Assembly: GCA_038380795.1 (NCBI GenBank)
Contig: CM076259.1
Coordinates: forward strand, 69,221,741 to 69,285,740
Reading direction: 5' to 3'
Length of the DNA stretch: 64,000 nucleotides
From: Pyrocephalus nanus
Lineage: Eukaryota > Chordata > Aves > Passeriformes > Tyrannidae
Shown piece after piece: positions 49,636 to 61,700 of the stretch (its first letter is position 1; the number at the start of each line of letters is the position of its first letter). Below the pieces are notes generated by a model, which was not told the origin of the DNA, searched no databases, and was given only the letters and a program-made list of their open reading frames with translations. The translations under genes were made by a program, and so were the position numbers.

Positions 49636-50644
49636 GGTTTTAAATGTTATCACACAGCTTTTTTTGTTTGTTGTTTTTTCTCAGCAGATTTTATAAAGTC
49701 TTGCACATTATGGTATCTGTGCTATATAAGTACTATATCTAGAGTTTGATCTCTCTCTGTGGTCCATGCCTATAAAGTGATTTGCTGCGTTTTGTGTACC
49801 TGCAGTATATATTTCAGTTACGATATCAAGAGAAAAGATGGTGTGGGAGGTATTTTTGAAAAATAAAGCTAGTGAGGTTTGCTTTTGGTTTGCTTTAGAA
49901 GTTTCAGCAGACCATTTATTCTGCATCTCAGCCCTAAACTGTTAATTGTTGTGATAATGGCAATTTTTGTGTCTTTATTTCCTTGGATATTTTCTTGTTC
50001 TGGTTTTTGACGCCTGTGCTAATGCTTTGTGCAGTGCTTAGCGCAGTCCCCACTCCCCATCTTTTTAGAGCTTTCCATTATAGACTATCTGTGTTACAAA
50101 AGTGATTAAACAGCTCATATGTGTGATTTAATCCAGATTTGGGGCTTGCGAAATGCATAGAATGGAATCCAGTAGTATTTGTACTTCTAATTAGTACAGA
50201 GTTGTTTTTCACTTCGAATGAGAAATACCATACGGTTAACTCTCAGCTATCCAGAGGCAGCTTATCTGTGTGGTGAATCGGTGAGTCCCACGGCCTGACG
50301 CCTGTACTGGTCTTGTTTGGTTGCCAGGTCTTTGCTGACCTGTTTTGTCATGGCGACCATACTGCTAAGAGCTTTGATTCAGATTTGAGTTTGGAAAAGT
50401 TACCTTCTTTTTTCATGATAGCAAGAAATGAGTCTCAGACTGATGTATATTGCATTTAAGTTTCTTTATGAGCCCAGTTTTAGGTGTATTACTTAGTTAT
50501 ACAACAGATGGAAGCTGAAATCCTGCTTTCAGGATTATTTCTACATTTGGCATAAATAAAAATCACCTTTCCCAGGTATCCCAACTCCAGGTTTCAACAG
50601 TTTCTTACATGCTTTCCTTTGGACCAGTAGTTTCCACTCTCAGT

Positions 50645-50780
50645 GCACAGTCGTTTCGATTGGAGGGGACCACAGGAGGTAATCTGGTGCAAGCTTCTGT
50701 TTAAAGGAGGGCCAGTTCTGAATTCAGACTACATTGCTTAAGACTTTGTCAGATGGGTCTTAAAAATCCCAGAGCACAAT
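50645..50780 (-). mobile_element. Diverged CR1 3' fragment, antisense
   Basis: gattggaggggaccacagga, ggtaatctggtgcaagc and aaggagggccagttctgaa, then gactttgtcagatgggtctt, correspond in order to an antisense CR1 3' region. Confidence 0.65.
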
Positions 50781-50784
50781 AATT

Positions 50785-53700
50785 TCCCATTTGTCTTTGG
50801 TGACTTGTCCTAGTATTTCATTATCCTCATTTGTTGCCATCACTGACCAAGTTTTGATGAGGCACATGCTCAGAGCCTCCTTCCACAGCACCCTGGTGTT
50901 CCAAGCTCCCTCCTGACAGGTGAATCCTGACATGAACAGGGATGTAACCCAGGTCTCTGAGTTACTGAGCAGCCCTGCAAACTGCTCTGCTGTCAAATGA
51001 CAAAGGGGAGAAAGCATTTTGAGAGAGTGTCCAACCTCTAATGAATTGCTCATAATTCCAACACTGAAAAGGTTTAGTGGGTCTTCCACTATTTCTTGCC
51101 AGCTTGCTTAAACATCTTAACACTAAGGGATGCTGTGAGTGCTCTGAATCATTCCTAAAATTATCTCCCCCACAAGGCATTTTCCTTAATACATGGCATC
51201 TGGGTATTCTCCTATTATTCCTATTTCAGACTGATTGTTTAAGTACCTGGATCATTTGCTGAGGGACTCATGTAATCTAATTTCATTTGCCTGAAAGTTC
51301 ACATTCGTCATCTAGTCTAGTTATCACCAAGGATTACTCTGTAGTCAGACCAAGAAATGCCTCTTCAAATGATGCTTTTTTCCACCCAAAGCCATATGTC
51401 CAAAATGGAGTCAACGGAATCAGCGTTGAAAAGTATTGGAACTGCAAACTGTACCTTTCAGCACCTTATAAAAAATGTGCCCTGCAGAAAGAAAACAATA
51501 GCTTTTGGTCACAATGGAGCTTGCTGAAGAGTTCCTCGTTTATTTCTTTCTGTGAAATTCAGTTGTGCAATTTTCCCCAGCTTCCAGTGTTCCTGCCCTT
51601 TGGGAACATCTGTCCTGTGGCTGAGGATACGACGACTTCCAGAGTTGCCAGTCCCGTGGGTTCCCTCCGGATCCTGCCTTGTATTTGGCAATAGACTTCA
51701 GTCTGTGGTGTTTTGAATGGAATAGTTTGGGCTTTGTGAAATCCTGTTTTCCTACGGACTGTATTTCATAAGAAAATAAGGATCAGCTGTTCACTCCTTT
51801 CTGATCCAAGAACTGTTGGGACATAATGGAGCAAGCATGCAGATGTTGAATTTTTTTCACAAAACATATCATTGAGCTGTGGTACTCCTTCCCCCAGTAT
51901 TTTGTTATTTGTTGTGGTTAAAGTAACTAAGTTCTTTACAAGGACCAAAGAAACCAATTTACATGGCCAGGCTCCTTTTTGGTATGGCTTGTGGGGGCTG
52001 TATGTTTTCATGATAGAGCTAGCAAGGAATGCCACACAGCAAACTGCTGGTCAAAATTACTGTCATGTTCCCAGCTCGTTTACATAGTTTATGAAAGTCT
52101 TTCTAGGTATTTTAGGATTAATCGTTACTTGAGTGATTTTGAAAGGTTTCCCAAGTACTCTGAGGCCTACAGCTCCATTTGATTCTTGAATCCTCCTCCT
52201 GTGATAGTGAGAGCTTTACCAGTTCTGAGTCTTACACACTTGGCATGAAGAATAAGAATTCCGCTGCAGGAGTGCTGCTCCACAGCTAGGCAGCATTTTC
52301 TAGATGGGGCTTAGGGACTTGCGCTGACATGATTTAAGCAAATTTTCTGAGACAGCCTGGGACATTCAGTGCTCTGCAGCTACAGAAAGAAAGGGATCCC
52401 TGACACCCAGGCCACTGGTGCAGAACGGCTTCCATCTGCACAGATCTGGCAGACCTGCAGCAGACTGATTGCATCCATACTTCATGTATGTGGTCAAATG
52501 ATTTCAAGGCTTCTGAGATAGTGTTTGGAGAACTGAGACAGTAGAAGAGGAATGAAAGTCAAACCTAGTGCAGTCTTAGTCATATTGCCTGTTAGGAGCC
52601 TCCTCTGGAATAACTTCTTGCCGAAACTGCATCCAGGTTCAGTCAACGGGGAGAGAACTTAGTCAGCAAAATAGCAATAGAGAATGACCTAACAGGCCCT
52701 CTGTGCAGAAGATTGGAGCTCCAGTACTTGTGTTCCGTCCATGACACCTTCACTGTGCAATGTGGCATAACCTTAAAACCTGTTTTCATGATGCCACGAA
52801 TTTACTTAGCTGCAAGCTCAATCAAACAAAGCCTGTAAGAAACTTCCATATTGTTTAAGAAGTAGTGTAGATACCCCTCAGGCCTGGTAAACTGATTCAG
52901 TTGCTCCAAAATAAGCAAGATTTTCTAGTGAATTGGAAAGTTAAGCCTAAACATTTCAGTTTCTTATATGAAATGAGAAGTGATCCAAAACAGTGCAGTA
53001 AGATGAAGGATTTGAAGAGTATTTAACTGTGGCCACTGAGGAACAGAAGAGTCTAACATGACTTGAGCTCAAACTTGCACTTGCCACCACTATACAAATT
53101 AAATGCTGTGACTGTGTGATTTCCTGGCAGGTAGCAGAAGGTGTATATTAATGTTTAATTGTCATCCTGTGCGATATAGGAGTGCCTCCCCACTCCCACC
53201 TCCACTCCATATCCCATCTTCTGGAAGGCCAGTTTCCATACAAGGGAAGGAAGTTGCAGCAGGCTCTGAAAATACCCCCGGTTCCAAACAGCTATGAAAG
53301 GAAGGTGTGTTACTAAATACACTCTCCCTGCCCAGACAGAGACCACACTTTGTAGTTTCACAAGCTGTAAGGCCTCAAATCCTGCCAAAGTTAGCATATA
53401 ATCTTCTCTTGGCATTTGTAAGTGGTCCCCTTGCTCTTGAAGCGTGGGGGAATTTAAAACAGAGGCTTTTCTTTCTAGGACTGAAGTTTCATCTGTTTTT
53501 TTAAAAATCTCAATTGATGTCTTTCGTTAAAGAACAAACACAGGAAATGTGACTTGTTTTCATATTTTAGTCATATTTTCCTCCTTTGGGATTCTGTAAA
53601 GACGCACAGAAAGGGTGACAAAACTGTTGACACAAGTATAAAGGATAACTGGTTGCTCTCTGAGGGGCTGGATGGGTATCTGAAAGGTAATGGTTTGCCT

Positions 53701-56360
53701 TCAGCCTTGGTGGATGTGCCCATTCACAAGCCTCAATAAAAACTTTTTTTTTCCTTTGGAGTTTTTTTTGTTGGTTGGTTGGTTGTTTTGTTGTTTGTTT
53801 GTTGTTTGTTTGTTTGCTTTGGGTTTTTTTGCTTTATCATTGTTCTACTGAGAGGAGGCTTCCTGAATTCAGCTATATAAACTTTTAATGAGTGACCGAT
53901 TTGTGAGACTCCTTTCCTCCTTAGCAAAGAGTGATGATGGGAGGGATGCTCTCTACCCTTTGGGCATCCCTTCCTCCCCATCCCCTCTCATGTGGCCTAT
54001 CTGAGGCAGCAAGAGCTTGACCTGAACTCGCCAGCTGAGGAATACAGCAGCTAGACACCCTGTTCAACACCAAAACAAATAGTGACCTTGTTGTAAAACG
54101 GGTGGTGTGTACTGTCTGTCCTGGCTGATGAGACTTCAGGTCTAATGCAAACAGCTCTTGCTAGATGCTGGGGCCCATACTGTTGTTGACATAGTGATAA
54201 AATAGAGTTTGCAGCGTCCAGTGTAATTTCTTTCACTGCTTGTGAAAGATGTAGTGCATCCAAGCACCAAAAATGCGATGGGTTTGGATCTGGCTTGTCA
54301 TGCTTTGCAAGGAGAGATCCCAGCATCTGCCTGCATGGGGCATAACATGCCCTTCTTTCTTCTCTTCTACCTACTGCTCCCAGGGTTGGGTTTTTTCTAC
54401 AGACATAAGGAACTCTGGATTAATTTCTCCATAAAAAGAGAAGACACTTCCTTGAAATAATACTTTTTGCATGTTGATTAGGCTTAATATGTTCCTGAAA
54501 ATGGGATTAAGAACCAGAACTGGGGAAAAGCCCCAAGCCCACATCAAAATAATTAACAAAAGTGATTGAAAAAGTGAAGATGTAACTTTACACATTCTTT
54601 GAATTCCAGGTGACTTCATACAATGCAAGACAATATGGCAGAAGAACTTTATAAGGAATAATTCAGTAATAATTCAGTACTGATATTCCAGTAAATACTG
54701 AGAAAGAGAATTTTTGCTAAAGGTTATGGAGCCAGGTACATTTTTTGAAAATAGTCTTAAGTTAACTTCTGTGGACAACTTCAGTCAGACTTGTACACAG
54801 ACAGTTAGCAAAGACTTTTTAAAGAAAATGCCACCAGTTAACTTTAATTGCATAACTTTTGCTCTGAACAGAAAGGAATTCATGGTCTGTACTGATGACA
54901 GCCTAGTCCTCTATCTCTGACAGACTTGAAAGATATTCATACAGCTACAGTGAAGATGAAATATGTGCATTACATAGGTTGTAAAGAGACAGGATACATA
55001 AAGAGGTGAATAAGCAAGCATCAATTAACATGTGCTTTCACCTGAGGCAGATGTGCGTTTCACATCTCAGATTTGGTTTCATTTTAGTGTTCACATACAG
55101 GCTTTGTGAGAGACCAGATGCACATGTTGAAATCAAGCAGAGTCCATTTTTCATGTCTGTGGTACCTAAGAATACAGAGTTTAATGTTGTATGCAGGGAG
55201 GAAAAAAAAAAATCTAGATCTGTCTTGAAGTTGTACTCGGAAAGTGAAAGAAAAATGCCTATTTCAAGTCTGCAATGTTGCTCCCTGTTCCTGTGGTTTT
55301 CCAGTGAGCTGATCTTTAGGCCCTTTTGTAACTCTGTATGAAATTGTCCTTACAGTTTGCATCTCAGTGTTTCATCTGCTCTTTCTCTACAGTAACTAAT
55401 AAAAGCTACAAGAGCGATATCCAGTTGAGCAAGTGTTCTTGAAATGCCAAAAAAATCTGGTTGCAGTGAAATTAAAGGTTTGTATAAATATCGTGAAACT
55501 CAGATTCAAACATTGGTTAATTCAGCATGTTGGATAGTTTATTTGTATGCATCTCAGAACTGCTGCGTAGTTTGGCCTGGGAAGGGAACAGCAGCCAACT
55601 GGTGGGTCAGGAGTGAGGTCAGCTGGCAAAATGATGCGGAAGCTGGCACAATACCTGCCTGCCATCGGTTTTGCTCCCGCTGATGCTAATGTCCCTTGAC
55701 ATCAGGAGCTCTGAAGTCACCCACAAGTCAAACAACATTAAAAAAAGGTTGTAGACATTTGTATAACACTGTAAACATGAATCAGTTTTATTAATGGAAT
55801 GTGCTTTATCAGTGGAAACAGAAATCTGGATTTGGGAGAAAGGAAATTGATGTGGGATGGGATGTTTTCTTGGGGTGGTGGGAAGAGATGTCTCTTCTCT
55901 GAGAAGGGTGAAACTCATTCCTGTGGAAGGTCCCCACCAGGTGTTTTGGTGAAGTTCTGTGGAGGAATGTGCAGTAATAAAAAATTGAGATTCAGTGAAC
56001 AAACCAGGAGGCAAGGATAGATTTATGTCCTTGGCAGCACAGGCCGGTCTCCATATGTTGTTAACATTAGATGGCGAGAGAAATTAACTGTATTGTACGC
56101 TATTGCACAGCCTGCATTTTAAGCCTCTCCTGTTTAAAAACAACTTAAAACAAATAGAAAAGATAAAATGAGCATTTTTCTCAAGTGAGAAGAGATGGCA
56201 AAGTTTTCAAGCTCTGGAAGACAGAGGGAGACTTCTCCATGGCCAGGAAGAGGTGGGATGAGGAGCTCTTCTCAGGGTACCATGCCACCTCTTTTTGCAG
56301 CAGAATTGTCTAAATCTTCCAACAATGTATTTTGTGTTACATTAGGTTACCTTTTTTAGC
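50785..56360. other. Intergenic, no gene recognised
   Basis: AT-rich to balanced composition, no repeat family recognised. An open frame at 51287-51694 (+) has no start context and no familiar motif. A T/G-rich low-complexity tract lies at 53742-53835. Confidence 0.7.
53742..53835. repeat. T/G low-complexity tract (TTGG / TTTG units)
   Basis: Mixed runs of TTGG, TTG and TTTG between T tracts. Simple repeat. Confidence 0.9.
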
Positions 56361-56589
56361 TAGCCTACTCTTTGCTTTACTGTGGTTCGAAGCAACAGAT
56401 ATTGTGGGCACAAAGTTCCTTGACAGACATGGTCATTACTCCTGATGACACTTGGTTTATTAAGCTGCGTTTCCCAGTTCCTGCTTCAGCAACACTTGGG
56501 GCCTATAATGTGGCACTGTCAAGCATCTTGGTCTTCTTCCTTTCTTATATATCAGGAAATGTGGGAGTTTATTATTCATTTTATATTAT

Positions 56590-57240
56590 TCATGGTGTCT
56601 AAGTTGCTCTCAGGCCAGCATTTCCTGGGCTGCGGTGTCAGCAAACAAAGGAGCTGTAACAGACATTGGCGGAACCCAGAGGCACCCTGCCTGGAGTCCA
56701 GAGCCTCCAAATAAAGCAGGGAGGATGCTTTTAAAACAATTAGCTCAGGAACTCTGCAGTTCAGCCCTAAGTTTATTTAATTTATTAAAGATGTGGTCTA
56801 ACTTGAGTTCCTTAAAAGCCTTATGTTGTAATTGTTTTCTTTAAGATATGAGCCTTTTCAAGGCTCTGAGACAAACAAACCTCACCTCCCATTTTGTCCA
56901 AAAATTCTGTCACTAGAACACCTGTTTGGGGAGTCTTCAATTCTCATTTCACCTGCAGGGGATTTTTTAATCCATATCCATTGGAAACATGACAATTACC
57001 CTGCACCAAAACAGTACCCCCAAGTGACAAGGTGTCTAGGGGGTTACTTTCCCAGTCCCCGGTGACAACTTTTTTCTTCCCCAATAAAGATTTATTAGGT
57101 CACTGAAATAGCAACATCATTAATGAATTATTTACTGGTTTGCTTTACCTCCCAGCAGAGTGCCCTAACTGATAGGCCTTAAAGTAATTTCCCTCTCTCT
57201 TTGTTCAATGTATATTTAAGTAATTACTTTATACAAAGGA
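56590..57240. promoter_or_regulatory. Candidate conserved non-coding element (downstream enhancer type)
   Basis: Non-repetitive and without coding potential, but dense in homeodomain/Fox/E-box style words: CAATTAG, TTTATTTAATTTATTA, TGTAATTG, TTAATGAATTATTTA, CACCTG, AAACAAAC, TTCAAGG. The composition resembles known vertebrate gene-desert enhancers. Conservation is not visible from one sequence, so this is a suggestion only. Confidence 0.3.
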
Positions 57241-57825
57241 GTGGAAGAACTCCAAAAGCAGAGCTTGGCAGAGCAGGGCTGCTTTGTCAGGGCAGGCAGG
57301 ATCCTCTCCCAAGAGATGACTGCTGAGGATTCCATATCCCAAACCAGTATCTCCCAAATCCTGCCTGCAAGCTGTTGAATAGAAGTGCTACTGCCTTCAT
57401 TTTGCAAAGGATGCTGAAGCTCAGTCACTTGTTCATTTTGTTTGCCCTGAAACAGCTTGGTTAGTTTGGTTAAGTGTTGTTGAGGACACTGCTCTTAAGT
57501 CCCATTTTGCTTTGGAAAAAATACCTTTTAATTTTTTTTCAGTGGTTTACTTCCAAGACTTAAATAAAATGAAAAAACCCAAGGAATTTATTGACACATC
57601 TGTAGCTCACTGGGCCTTGTAGAGAAAAGGCAGCAAGGGAAATGCAGCTGCAGGTTGATCCCTGCAGGGCAAGGAGATAGCTTTTCATTTTCTGTCTACC
57701 ACAAGATGATGAATTTCTGTTCATCTGGAAAACAGTCGTGGCTATAGTATCTCTGTTCATCTCTGACCTTCTGGGCAGTTTATATCGTTGCAGAGCCTGG
57801 GGGTTTGGTTGGATTTGTAATCACT

Positions 57826-57850
57826 TTTACTGAGCCTTACGCTCAGTAAA
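57826..57850. repeat. Perfect inverted repeat, 10-bp stem, 5-nt loop
   Basis: TTTACTGAGC, loop CTTAC, GCTCAGTAAA. A small palindrome in non-repetitive intergenic sequence; it may be a dimeric binding site or chance. Confidence 0.85.
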
Positions 57851-59086
57851 CATTTTGAAAGCTGACTGCAGCTCCAACTGCTGAAGACTTTATTTTCCAA
57901 TGTAATCTGAGACCCGAGGCATGTTTTGCAGAAGGGTTGAGCTGTGGGCACTCATGAAATATACAGCAGAGGCTGCTGTTGCTCGTGCCTGTATGCCTAA
58001 CTGCTGACAAACCTGGTAGCAAACAAATCACTTTCTAGCCTCTGCAAATTAGAAAGTGAAATACCAGGCCAGCCAAATGTTGTGGTATGACTGCAAATAA
58101 GTTCCAGTGTGTGGCTGATTTTGGGGTGGATTATCTGGTTGATCAAAATTTGTAAGCTGTATTCTACAGTACAGAATCTGAATTTCTCAGCAACGTCACC
58201 AAAAAAATTGAACAATTGTCCAGGAAGTCATTTGTTTACACTAAAACAGCTTTCTTTCAACACTTTGGGTGTGGATGAAACATAATATTTATTTAAAGAT
58301 GGAGATAAAAGTTTACCATTCTCACATAATCTTGTATGTACATCTCTGATGTAAATACCTTCTTATCCCTAATGCTTCTGACTGCTGTAATTGTGTATTG
58401 CACTATTTACACAACCAGGAAGAGATGAATAAAAAAAGAAAATACTGTACATCTTTTATATTGGGGCACACAAAAGCACTCAAAGCAGGGAATCAGAACA
58501 TTTGTTTTCATATGGATTTTGTGGGTTTTTTAGCAAAGAAAATGGCTTCTAAGCACACATATTTTGCTCTCCCCACATAGTTTCTAGCACTTATGGTATA
58601 GGTTATGTCTAGAGAAGATCAATCAGCTCTTTCCCCCTGTCTCTGTAGTAACAGTATAGCAGAGGGCTGTGGGTTTGGTACTCCCTCCTTCACCTCACCT
58701 GCTTTTGGCTGCAGGCATGGGCTCAGTGCTGCAGCAGCCCCGCGAGCAGTTAATGGCAGAGTGATTGCTGTGGTGAGGAGTTGCTTAGCAGGCCAGTCCC
58801 AACACGGCGTATATCTCCCTTACCAAGGATTCTAAACTTGTTGACTGGGAGAACCCTACTTGCCAGAACAAGATCTTTTTACACACAGTGAGAACAATCT
58901 CCTATTGTCTCTGGGGATAAAATGGTGCCAATAAAAGATAAAAACCCCATGCCAACACGGTGATGCATAAAACTATGTTAACTGCTTCACCACTATATTT
59001 AACTATGAGGTAAAACCTTCTGAGAGGTGGTGTTTTTTTTTAATCACACAAGCCTAAATAAATGGAATGTAGCAATTATACTGCAG

Positions 59087-59099
59087 CCCCCCCCCCCCC
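59087..59099. repeat. Homopolymer C tract (13 nt)
   Basis: A run of 13 C in otherwise AT-rich sequence; prone to length error or variation. Confidence 0.95.
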
Positions 59100-60420
59100 G
59101 ATGTTACATTCACAATTCCTTGCAACTATGAATATTACCATTTTTGTTTGTTTGTTCTTATGCCCTGGCTGAGTGTCTGTATGGTGCGGTAGGGGTGAAG
59201 AATGAACTATCCTCTGCTGCCTTCCCAGCTTTGTGGGGCTGCTGTCAGAAGTGAAGCATTCATATATTAATTCTCCATATCTGGAAAGAAGATGTTCTGA
59301 CACACTTCAGTTATTCATGAGAATGTACCATTTCTTGTGCCTCCTCTCATGGTGCTTCCTCCCTCTGTGGAAATGGAGGCTGCCTCAGTTTGCCCTTACT
59401 AGAGCAGCCCACCTGCCTGAGGGTACCTGTTTAGCGTAGCAGGCAATTTTCAGGGAATGGAAAGAGACTGGGGATGGATCTTAGATAAGACAGGCACTGA
59501 GTAAAAAACTGTGCAAGCTAGGTCTAATATTTCTGACTCTCCCCTCTCAGCTGAATGCCCTGAAAGATGTGCCTATAGAGTTTCCTCTACCCCGACTCCT
59601 CCTTCTCCTCCAGCTCACACTCTTGATGGCCTGTCCTGCCAGGTAAGGTGTTCAGGGGGCAGGGCAGTCGTGTGACAAGGTACTTCTTTGTACCATGGGC
59701 TCATTAAGTAGGCTTGTAGGTGAAGCCTGAAAAGCCTTCTTAAGAGACCTTGTGCACATAGGGCATGAGAGCTACACCCAGAAGGGACCCTGGATGCAGC
59801 AAGCTCCTATTTCAAGAGGCAGAGCATTTTGCCTTCCCAGGTCTGTTATATTCAGTAGTATAGATAAGGTCTGCAGGATGCGAAGCAGGAGCTTGCAGAA
59901 CCTGTGTGGAAGATGGGTGCCTCTCCACAGAGAGGAGTGTGCTCAAGACAAGGGGCTCTGGAAGCTCCCAGGTTCATCAGTGAGGCTCTGTGGGAGTTAG
60001 GATCCTCAGGCTTTGGCGCTGCTCTCCACTATAAGGTTTCAGGATGCTTTGGCTACTTGGACATAGGTAACTTCAAGGAGAATTTGATGATGTGAATCTT
60101 GCTCTCTGCCTTTGCCTGATTTTTCCTACAGAAATCAATGACTGCTGACAGTTTTGAAACCAATCTGCTGCTTTTCCTTTGTTCTCCCATTGTTCTCCCT
60201 GTCCTGCTCAAGACTATTTTGTAAGTTAGCTAGAGATATTTTTCATGATAATAATACTGGCATTGCCTTTGAGCAGGCTTCAGATATTTGCTGAGAGGTG
60301 GTTTACCTTGAACGATTCCATCCCTTTCTTCTCTTTCTATTCCCCCCTCTCCCCTGCTCCAACTTCCCTTCAGTAAGCTCAAATAACATATCTCCTAAAG
60401 ATCAGGTAGAGAAGCAGCTT

Positions 60421-60512
60421 ATATTATATATATACATGTGCAATGCATGCATGCACAGTACATACGTACGCACACAGAGTATCTACTCATATATGTTTGT
60501 ATATATATGCAT
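60421..60512. repeat. Alternating purine-pyrimidine tract (TA/CA/TGCA words)
   Basis: Runs such as tatatatatacatgtgc, atgcatgcatgcac and tacatacgtacgcacac alternate purine and pyrimidine, a pattern able to adopt Z-type or cruciform structure. Simple-repeat origin is likely. Confidence 0.75.
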
Positions 60513-61299
60513 GTATAGAGTACTGCAGATGCAGCACAGCCTCTAGATGCTACTGCATACAAACAACCAGCCTCTATTTCAAAATCTCTTTCTTTTTAAG
60601 TTTGGATGTGCTTATTGTGGAGAGCTGGCCCCATTATGGGGCTTGCCCTTTTCCATTGATTACATGGCACCAAAATGTAGAATTGAATGCAAGTCTAGGT
60701 TCATGCTGAGAAAACCCTGCTAACCTCAGGGAGAAAGAATTAGTTGGTTTTGGAATTTTAATTTGGTCCCAACTGTATTTCAGCTTTCTTTCAAAAATCT
60801 GGAAGCATAACAATCAGAAAAACCATGCTACATAGATCCATGTCATTGAGTTAAAATGTTTATTTGGAATAAATAAATGGAAGTGCAAATCACTGCAAAC
60901 AATCTGGTTGCAGATTGTTGTCAGAATTATATACACACTTGTATGTATTTTCATTTCCTCCCCAAAATAAATTATTCCTTAAGCTTCTTCTGTGCAACAC
61001 GTGTCTCTGGAATTTCAGGAGACTAAAATGTGTGGAAATGCAACATGTGTAATCAGAATTACATCTGGTTATGTACTTCTTGACTCCAATACGATTCAGT
61101 CCCTTGCTTCCCAACAATGTTTAGAGTAAGCCCTCCAAGATGAAAATTGATTCTCTTTGTGTGTCTGAATTTGCAGCCATGAGAATTAAAAGAAAAAAAA
61201 AAAAAGAAAAAGGGGCAAGAAAGACTTTTTCTAGTGTAGTCGTTTCCTGTATGGCTCTATGGCTTTTTTTAATTGGTAATATCAGCTGTTATAACAGAG

Positions 61300-61700
61300 G
61301 CAGAGTCATAAATAATAAGCAGCAGTAAGCAGCAAGCTGTCCCACTAACAGCTTCTTTCTCACGCTATTTCCTGCAGAGTCAGATTGTATGAATGCCTGC
61401 AAATATGTAAACTTGGGGCAGTATTTGAACATCCCTATTACCTTTCTGAGCTTTAGATCCAGCTCTTTGATTTGTTCTCTAAAGCTCCTTAGAGCTCCTT
61501 CTCTGCCAGTTTGGATGATGTGTAGGAGTCTGTGATGAATACGCTCATTATCTAATACAAAGTGGCATAAAACACTCATGCCATGAACTCCGCCACACAG
61601 CTATACCCTGCTGCAATTCTCTGATTCATGCTGTACGAGATTAATAGCATTTATGTTATTCATATATCTTGGTTGACCTTGATCTGTTAGAAACTCCCTC
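61300..61700. promoter_or_regulatory. Candidate conserved non-coding element or unrecognised minus-strand exon
   Basis: Non-repetitive block with GATTAATAGCATTTATG, TTATTCAT and CATTATCTAAT words. The minus strand is open for 96 codons (61579 to 61289), with a hydrophilic stretch SFREQIKELDLKLRKVIGMF that would be amphipathic. I do not recognise the peptide. Conserved enhancer DNA that happens to be open is the likelier reading. Confidence 0.25.

Larger units (their letters stand above)
43790..50640. other. Intergenic region downstream of NDFIP2, CR1-bearing part
   Basis: No supportable gene. Open frames here are chance or lie antisense to CR1 copies. Contains CR1 fragments at 45586, 46390 and 48905, and a weak plus-strand CTCF-like word (CCAGAAGGCGGCAT) near 45,333. 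The rest is unremarkable AT-rich DNA. Confidence 0.75.

Noticed and set aside
51287..51694. 135-codon open frame on the plus strand
   Set aside because: Starts at a non-ATG codon, no familiar domain, mixed composition; consistent with chance.
56066..56079. Possible CTCF motif (ACATTAGATGGCGA)
   Set aside because: Three mismatches in the core; not distinguishable from chance.
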